Positions 59,339 through 64,000 of a stretch of 64,000 nucleotides of DNA are shown piece after piece (position 1 is the first letter of the stretch; each line of letters starts with the position of its first letter). Made by a program: the position numbers and the translations under genes. The notes beneath the pieces were generated by a model, which had not been told where the DNA came from, made no database searches, and saw nothing but the letters and a program-made list of their open reading frames with translations. This DNA comes from Streptomyces sp. TLI_053 (lineage in GTDB: Bacteria; Actinomycetota; Actinomycetes; Streptomycetales; Streptomycetaceae): contig NZ_LT629775.1 in assembly GCF_900105395.1 (NCBI RefSeq), positions 4,858,001 through 4,922,000 of the forward strand, given 5' to 3'.

Positions 59339-59476
59339 TCAGGCGGACAGGCTGGTGCGGCCCTTGCCACGGCGGGCAGCCAGGATGGCGCGGCCGGCGC
59401 GGGTACGCATACGCAGCCGGAAGCCGTGGGTCTTCGCGCGACGACGGTTGTTCGGCTGGAAGGTGCGCTTGCTCAC
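59339..59476 (-). CDS. rpmH: 50S ribosomal protein L34
   Basis: A 45-residue very basic protein beginning VSKRTFQPNNRRRAKTHGFR and ending GKGRTSLSA. It is the first gene of the rpmH-rnpA-yidD-yidC-jag set and divergent from dnaA. GTG at 59476, with AGGAG 8 bases upstream. Confidence 0.98.
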   Translation of the reverse strand: MSKRTFQPNNRRRAKTHGFRLRMRTRAGRAILAARRGKGRTSLSA

Positions 59477-59829
59477 TCGGGGGCTCCTGAGGTGAATCGT
59501 AGGATGACGGGTGATCGCTTGGCCGTCACCGTGCGTCCGCGTGATCTCCCCGATTACGGAAATCCGGCCCATCACCCCAGTTCGGCTGGGGTTTGAGGCA
59601 ATCCACGGCGCCCGTGCTGCGCGCCTTATGGAGCGGGTGGACCCGCGGACATGCGGCAGCGGCCATCGACAACTCGACCTGGTTACGGTACGCGGGACGG
59701 GGCACGAGGGTCAAACCAGCCGCCCGGAGGCGGTTTGCCCACAGCCTGTGGACAACGACTTGATCCGGCTCTGTTCGCTGACTACCGTTGCAGGACTTGT
59801 CTGGTTTGTTCATTGGAAAGCGTGCACCA
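59477..59829. promoter_or_regulatory. rpmH/dnaA divergent promoter region
   Basis: About 350 bases between rpmH and dnaA. It contains a 19-base hairpin (ACCCCAG-TTCGG-CTGGGGT, 59574-59592), DnaA boxes at 59735 and 59747, and a probable dnaA promoter. The rpmH promoter should also be here but was not pinned down. No gene is supported. Confidence 0.7.
59735..59788 (+). promoter_or_regulatory. dnaA promoter with two opposed DnaA boxes
   Basis: TTGCCCACA (59735-59743, one mismatch) faces TGTGGACAA (59747-59755, exact in reverse). Immediately after lies TTGATC (59760-59765), 17 bases, TACCGT (59783-59788), a good vegetative promoter ending about 42 bases before the dnaA start. Binding of DnaA would cover the upstream edge of the promoter, matching the autoregulation known for streptomycete dnaA. 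Confidence 0.78.
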
Positions 59830-61785
59830 GTGGCTGATGTCAACAGCGACCTCGTCCCGGTCTGGGCGAGAGTCGTAGAGCGGCTGGTCGGCGACCCGGA
59901 CATCGGGGAGATGGACAAGCAGTGGGTGCAGCGCACCCAGCCGATGTGGATGATGCACGACACCGCCCTGCTGGCGGCCCCCAACGAGCGGGCCAAGCAG
60001 GTGCTGGAGGGGCGGCTGCTGCCGCAGCTGACCGAGGCGCTCTCCCGCGAGCTGGGCCGCCCGGTGCGGATCGCCGTGATGGTCGACGCCAACGCGATGC
60101 CCACCATGCCGGTGGCCGGCCAGGCACCCGCGGAGCCGTACCCGAACCCGTCCGGCCACGACGAGCACGAGGAACCCGACGACCGGCACGGCCACGACGA
60201 GCGCCAGCGGTACGCCGACGATCGCCACCCGCAGGACGAGCGCCGGCGCCAGGACGACCGCCACCCGCAGGACGACCGGCACCCGCAGGACGAGCGCCGG
60301 CGCCAGGACGACCGGCACCCGCAGGACGAGGGCCACTACGGCGGCCCGGGCTACCCGCGCCCCTACGAGCCGGACTACGACCGGCCCCGCTACGACACCG
60401 GCGGCTACGAGCAGCGCCCCGCGCCCTACGGCGGTCCGGCGGCCGGCCCGGTCTGGCCCGGTTACCAGGAGCAGCAGCCCGGCTACCGCGAGGCCGACGA
60501 GCCGGCGGACCGGCCCGCGCCGAGGGCCCTGCCCCCGTCCTCGACCACCCAGGGCGACCTCTTCGGCGGCGCCTACGGCCCCGGCCCCGGCGAGCACCCG
60601 CGCACCGCCTCCGGTCGCCGCGGTCCGGGCGGCCGCCCCGCCCAGCGCCACGACAAGGCCCCGGCCGAGCGCGCCACCGACCGGCCGGCGGTACCGGGGG
60701 TCCCCCCGCCGCCCGGCGCACCGCCCGCCGGCGGGTCCCGCAAGGACGAGCCGGCCGCCCGGCTCAACCCCAAGTACCTCTTCGACACCTTCGTCATCGG
60801 CGCCAGCAACCGCTTCGCGCACGCGGCGGCGGTGGCGGTCGCCGAGGCCCCGGCCAAGGCGTACAACCCGCTCTTCATCTACGGCGAGTCCGGGCTGGGC
60901 AAGACCCACCTGCTGCACGCCATCGGGCACTACTCGCGCAGCCTGTTCCCGGGCACCCGGGTGCGGTACGTGTCCTCGGAGGAGTTCACCAACGAGTTCA
61001 TCAACTCGATCCGGGACGGCAAGGCGGACACCTTCCGCAAGCGCTACCGGGACATGGACATCCTGCTCGTGGACGACGTGCAGTTCCTGGCGAGCAAGGA
61101 GTCCACGCAGGAGGAGTTCTTCCACACCTTCAACACCCTGCACAACGCCAACAAGCAGATCGTGCTCTCCTCCGACCGGCCGCCGAAGCTGCTGACCACG
61201 CTGGAGGACCGGCTGCGCAACCGCTTCGAGTGGGGGCTGATCACCGACGTCACCCCGCCGGAGCTGGAGACCCGGATCGCGATCCTGCGCAAGAAGGCGA
61301 TCCAGGAGCAACTCAACGCCCCGGCCGACGTGCTGGAGTTCATCGCGTCCCGGATCACCCGGAACATCCGCGAGCTGGAGGGGGCCCTGATCCGGGTCAC
61401 CGCCTTCGCCAACCTCAACCGGGCGCCGGTCGACCTGGAGCTGGCCGGGATCGTCCTCAAGGACCTCATCCCCGGCGGCGACGAGGACGCCGGGCCGGAG
61501 ATCACCGCCCAGGTGATCATGCAGCAGACGGCGGCCTACTTCGGCCTCGGTGTGGACGACCTCTGCGGATCCTCGCGCAGCCGGGTGCTGGTGACGGCCC
61601 GTCAGATCGCGATGTACCTCTGCCGCGAACTGACCGACCTCTCGCTGCCGAAGATCGGCGCGCAGTTCGGCGGCCGCGACCACACCACGGTGATGCACGC
61701 GGACCGCAAGATCCGCTCGCTGATGGCGGAGCGGCGCTCGATCTACAACCAGGTCACCGAGCTCACCAACCGCATCAAGAGCTGA
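59830..61785 (+). CDS. dnaA: Chromosomal replication initiator DnaA
   Basis: A 651-residue AAA+ initiator. Domain I is about 1-85 (VPVWARVVERLVGD); domain II is an exceptionally long disordered linker (about 90-310). Domain III follows, with Walker A GESGLGKT at 352-359, Walker B ILLVDDVQF and sensor RLRNRFEWGL. Domain IV ends with the box-recognition signature from residue 598 (CRELTDLSLPKIGAQFGGRD, then HTTVMHA). The linker carries an Arg/His/Asp/Gln repeat (132-167). GTG at 59830 has GGAAAG upstream. The giant linker is typical of Streptomyces DnaA. Confidence 0.98.
   Translation: MADVNSDLVPVWARVVERLVGDPDIGEMDKQWVQRTQPMWMMHDTALLAAPNERAKQVLEGRLLPQLTEALSRELGRPVRIAVMVDANAMPTMPVAGQAPAEPYPNPSGHDEHEEPDDRHGHDERQRYADDRHPQDERRRQDDRHPQDDRHPQDERRRQDDRHPQDEGHYGGPGYPRPYEPDYDRPRYDTGGYEQRPAPYGGPAAGPVWPGYQEQQPGYREADEPADRPAPRALPPSSTTQGDLFGGAYGPGPGEHPRTASGRRGPGGRPAQRHDKAPAERATDRPAVPGVPPPPGAPPAGGSRKDEPAARLNPKYLFDTFVIGASNRFAHAAAVAVAEAPAKAYNPLFIYGESGLGKTHLLHAIGHYSRSLFPGTRVRYVSSEEFTNEFINSIRDGKADTFRKRYRDMDILLVDDVQFLASKESTQEEFFHTFNTLHNANKQIVLSSDRPPKLLTTLEDRLRNRFEWGLITDVTPPELETRIAILRKKAIQEQLNAPADVLEFIASRITRNIRELEGALIRVTAFANLNRAPVDLELAGIVLKDLIPGGDEDAGPEITAQVIMQQTAAYFGLGVDDLCGSSRSRVLVTARQIAMYLCRELTDLSLPKIGAQFGGRDHTTVMHADRKIRSLMAERRSIYNQVTELTNRIKS
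60223..60330 (+). repeat. DRHPQDE-type repeat in the DnaA linker
   Basis: The DNA encodes RHPQDERRRQDD-type units (residues 132-167) in domain II, with alternating charge. The repeat is likely variable between strains and should not affect the ATPase or DNA-binding domains. Confidence 0.8.
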
Positions 61786-61825
61786 CTTCCCGGCCCGTCC
61801 GCGGAGACGGCGGCGGGTGGCCGGA

Positions 61826-61857
61826 AAAGGGCGTCAGGAGCGATCCTGACGCCCTTT
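61826..61857 (+). terminator. dnaA terminator
   Basis: Perfect 14-base arms (61826-61839 and 61844-61857) with a GCGA loop, ending in TTT, 41 bases after the dnaA stop codon. It would keep dnaA transcription from crossing oriC. Confidence 0.88.
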
Positions 61858-62462
61858 CGGCATATCCACAGGTGTGCGTCGGCGGCCGGCGGGGCAGGGA
61901 TCCCGGTGACGGACACCGCGCCAGTGCGCGGCCCGCGCCGAACATCTGACCAGGGATTCGAACGCCCGGGGTGCGCGAGGCCGAAATCCACAGGCCGGAC
62001 GGGTTCTCCACCGTCCACAGGCCCGGCGGCCGGAAGTTATCCAGAATTCCTCCACAGGGCGGCCGACGCTACGCTCTTCCGCGCAGGTCAGGTGCCTGTG
62101 GACTTGTGCACAACGGTTGTCCACAGGCTGTGGACAATTGGCGGCCCGTCACTGGGCCGTCCGGGTTGTCCACCGGTTGTCCCCAGGAAGAGGAAGGTTG
62201 TCCCCAGGTTGTCCACAGCTGTGTCCACAGTTCGACAACCTTCTGCGGGCGTTCATGCCCAGGTGTGAAAGGCGTCACGAAAAGTTGACCGGGGCCCGTG
62301 GATAACCGGGCCCGGATCTGGGGACGGAGCTGGGGATAACCTGTGGATACCCAGCGTGCCCTGTGGGTAACGCTCCGCCGTCCACAGCGGGCCGTGTTCG
62401 TCCACAGCCGCCGTCCACATGTCCTGTGGACAAAAAACCGGGCCTGACCTGCTAAAACAGGG

Positions 62463-62505
62463 TTATCCACGGTTTCCACAGGCCCTACTACTACCACTAC
62501 ACCTA
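62463..62505. promoter_or_regulatory. Candidate basal unwinding module: two DnaA boxes, GC spacer, DnaA-trios
   Basis: TTATCCACG (62463-62471) and GTTTCCACA (62472-62480) abut, then GGCC, then CTA triplets from 62485: CTA CTA CTA CCA CTA CAC CTA. On the complementary strand read 3' to 5' this is GAT GAT GAT GGT GAT, the DnaA-trio pattern through which DnaA loads onto single strands. AT-richer sequence follows to about 62530. Confidence 0.75.
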
Positions 62506-62738
62506 TAGACCCATCGACTTGCTCAAAAGCAGGTGGGCCCGAAATCTGTGGACAACCGGGCCCCGACATCCGTTCGAGTTGCTTCCGCCCGTCTGCCCCG
62601 TCTGTCGGTGGAGTACGTCAGACTGTCCTCGGCGACTGGAAGCGGAGCGGCGGAGCTCGGTGGACAGCCGCGGCGAAGACCAAGATCAGAAGAACCAGAC
62701 GTGCGAGCGGGAGCGCTCGATCCAGGAGGCGGTTACCG

Positions 62739-63869
62739 GTGAAGTTCCGGGTGGAGCGTGACGTCCTCGCGGAGGCGGTGGCCTGGGCTGCTCGCAGCCT
62801 CCCGGCACGGCCGCCGGTGCCGGTGCTGGCCGGCCTGCTGCTGACGGCGCAGGACGGCAGCCTGGCGCTGTCCGGCTTCGACTACGAGGTCTCGGCCCGG
62901 GTCGGGCTGGAGGCCGACATCGAGGAGGCCGGCACCGTCCTGGTCTCCGGCCGGCTGCTCAACGACATCTCGCGCAACCTGCCCAACCGCCCGGTGGAGA
63001 TCTCCACCGACGGCCAGCGGGTCAGCGTGGTCTGCGGCAGCTCCCGGTTCACCCTGCCGACCCTCCCGGTGGACGAGTACCCGGCCCTGCCGGCGATGCC
63101 GACCGCGACCGGCACCGTTCCGGGCGACGTCTTCGCCTCCGCGGTCAGCCAGGCCGCCGTGGCCGCCGGCCGCGACGACACCCTGCCGGTGCTCACCGGC
63201 GTCCGGGTCGAGATCGAGGGCGACCGGATCACCCTGGCCGCCACCGACCGCTACCGCTTCGCCGTCCGCGAGCTGATGTGGAAGCCCGAGCAGTCCGACA
63301 TCTCGGCGGTCGCGCTGGTCCCGGCCAAGACGCTGCAGGACATCGCCAAGTCCCTGGGCAGCGGCGACAGCGTCTCCATCGCGCTCTCCTCGGGCGGCGC
63401 GGGCGAGGGCCTGATCGGCTTCGAGGGCGCCGGTCGGCGGACCACCACCCGGCTGCTGGAGGGCGAGTTCCCGAAGTACCGCAGCCTCTTCCCGACCGAG
63501 TTCAACGCGATCGCGGCGATCCAGACCCAGCCCTTCCTGGAGGCGCTCAAGCGCGTCTCCCTGGTGGCCGAGCGCAACACCCCGGTCCGGCTGAACTTCG
63601 AGGAGGGCGTGCTCACCCTGGAGGCCGGCTCCGGCGACGACGCCCAGGCCACCGAGCGGATCGACGCCTCGCTCGAGGGCGACGCCATCTCGATCGCCTT
63701 CAACCCGGGCTACCTGGAGGAGGGCCTCAAGGCCATCGACTCCCCGTTCGCCCAGCTGAGCTTCACCACGCCGACCAAGCCCGCGCTGCTCAGCGGCAAG
63801 GCCGCGGTGGACGCCGAGGCCGACGAGGCCTACCAGTACCTGATCATGCCGGTCCGCCTCTCCGGCTGA
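62739..63869 (+). CDS. dnaN: DNA polymerase III beta sliding clamp
   Basis: A 376-residue ring-forming clamp that holds polymerase on DNA. It starts VKFRVERDVLAEAVAWAARSLPARPPVPVLAGLLL, includes LSGFDYEVSARV and ALVPAKTLQDIAKSL, and ends YQYLIMPVRLSG, the conserved clamp terminus (MPxRL). Three similar domains fill the length, as in other clamps. GTG at 62739 with AGGAGG 9 bases upstream. Confidence 0.98.
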   Translation: MKFRVERDVLAEAVAWAARSLPARPPVPVLAGLLLTAQDGSLALSGFDYEVSARVGLEADIEEAGTVLVSGRLLNDISRNLPNRPVEISTDGQRVSVVCGSSRFTLPTLPVDEYPALPAMPTATGTVPGDVFASAVSQAAVAAGRDDTLPVLTGVRVEIEGDRITLAATDRYRFAVRELMWKPEQSDISAVALVPAKTLQDIAKSLGSGDSVSIALSSGGAGEGLIGFEGAGRRTTTRLLEGEFPKYRSLFPTEFNAIAAIQTQPFLEALKRVSLVAERNTPVRLNFEEGVLTLEAGSGDDAQATERIDASLEGDAISIAFNPGYLEEGLKAIDSPFAQLSFTTPTKPALLSGKAAVDAEADEAYQYLIMPVRLSG

Positions 63870-64000
63870 GCCCGGGACACCCGGCCGGACGCTCCGGCCG
63901 GGTCCGCGCACCGGCCGGCTCCCGGCCCGCCGGGCCGTTCGCCCACAGCCCTGTGCACAACCTGTGGAAGCCTCCCCCGGTCGGCCCCGATCGCGGGGAG
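63870..64000. other. Right edge after dnaN
   Basis: Non-coding. It contains one DnaA-box-like sequence, TGTGCACAA (63952-63960, one mismatch), and CTGTGGAAG beside it. No terminator was identified with confidence. Confidence 0.45.

Larger units (their letters stand above)
61786..62738. other. oriC: Chromosomal replication origin oriC
   Basis: Intergenic region of 953 bases between dnaA and dnaN. Exact DnaA boxes TTGTCCACA: 62117 (plus), 62129 (minus), 62209 (plus), 62425 (minus) and 62547 (minus). One-mismatch boxes include 62166, 62177, 62198, 62221, 62297, 62331, 62342, 62362, 62398 and 62463; two-mismatch ones include 62037, 62378, 62411 and 62472. Boxes occur in both orientations and are densest between 62097 and 62555. 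An unwinding module with DnaA-trios lies at 62463-62505. The left end holds the dnaA terminator. No gene is supported inside. Confidence 0.95.

Noticed and set aside
60223..60330. CRISPR-like direct repeat in dnaA
   Set aside because: The units are in-frame coding repeats in the linker, with no spacers of independent sequence.
62069..62569. Open frames running through oriC
   Set aside because: The region is filled with DnaA boxes and the frames have no start signal or recognisable product; their residues reflect TGTCCACAG-type repeats.
1..64000. Biosynthetic cluster, prophage, insertion sequence, tRNA or rRNA genes
   Set aside because: I looked for integrases, transposases, att-like repeats, phage structural genes, synthases and tRNA cloverleafs and found none; the content is uniformly core genome.

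Overview
This window is a high-GC actinobacterial chromosome segment around the replication origin. It most likely comes from the Streptomyces/Kitasatospora group. The evidence is the gene order parB-parA-rsmG-jag-yidC-yidD-rnpA-rpmH / dnaA-oriC-dnaN, a 651-residue DnaA with a very long linker, an origin full of TTGTCCACA-type boxes, the sigM-rsmA-trxB-trxA block, the rpsF-ssb-rpsR-rplI operon, and seven exact copies of the parS palindrome GTTTCACGTGAAAC. I see no insertion sequence, prophage, CRISPR array, tRNA or rRNA gene. The region is core genome, so the most interesting signals are in non-coding DNA. Locus assignments come from recognising families by eye; no search was run.

Layout, left to right. 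(1) 0.3-8.8 kb: a NarL-type response regulator, a small-molecule kinase, two membrane Ser/Thr kinases, a proteasome activator (Bpa), an anchored surface protein and a quinone oxidoreductase. (2) 8.9-13.8 kb: an editing-type deacylase, a K+ channel, a molybdenum cofactor pair (moeA, mobA) with a small DUF6457 protein between them, and a metallo-beta-lactamase-fold hydrolase. (3) 14-21 kb: mannose metabolism (polyprenol-phosphate mannose synthase, mannose-6-phosphate isomerase), two membrane O-acyltransferases and a secreted PKD/repeat protein, all plausibly acting on the envelope. (4) 21-26.5 kb: dnaB, a MATE transporter, rplI-rpsR-ssb-rpsF, and a DnaA-box cluster between dnaB and the MATE gene. 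(5) 26.8-37 kb: FemX-type peptidoglycan transferase, alanine racemase-like protein, a GT-C glycosyltransferase, a class A penicillin-binding protein, PadR regulator, inositol-phosphate synthase and an MFS transporter. (6) 38-49 kb: two tandem LppU/SCO3897-family membrane proteins, CCA transferase, a DUF6049 protein, MurJ flippase and a pseudokinase. (7) 49-53 kb: ECF sigma factor SigM, its anti-sigma factor, thioredoxin reductase behind a near-perfect SigR-type promoter, thioredoxin, and an acetyltransferase. (8) 53-64 kb: the replication and segregation core.

How it works together. DnaA made at 59.8 kb binds boxes in its own promoter, in the 0.95-kb oriC, and probably in a separate cluster beside dnaB. 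ParB spreads from parS sites scattered over 30 kb and works with ParA to segregate origins. YidC, YidD, RnpA and L34 form the conserved membrane-insertion and RNA-maturation operon. The cell-wall genes (FemX, PBP, MurJ, pseudokinase, SigM) form an envelope-building neighbourhood.

The best non-gene signals are a DnaA-trio-like unwinding module inside oriC, a parS site nested in a 22-bp inverted repeat just downstream of parB, a DnaA-box cluster upstream of dnaB, and an AT-rich palindrome between ponA and padR.
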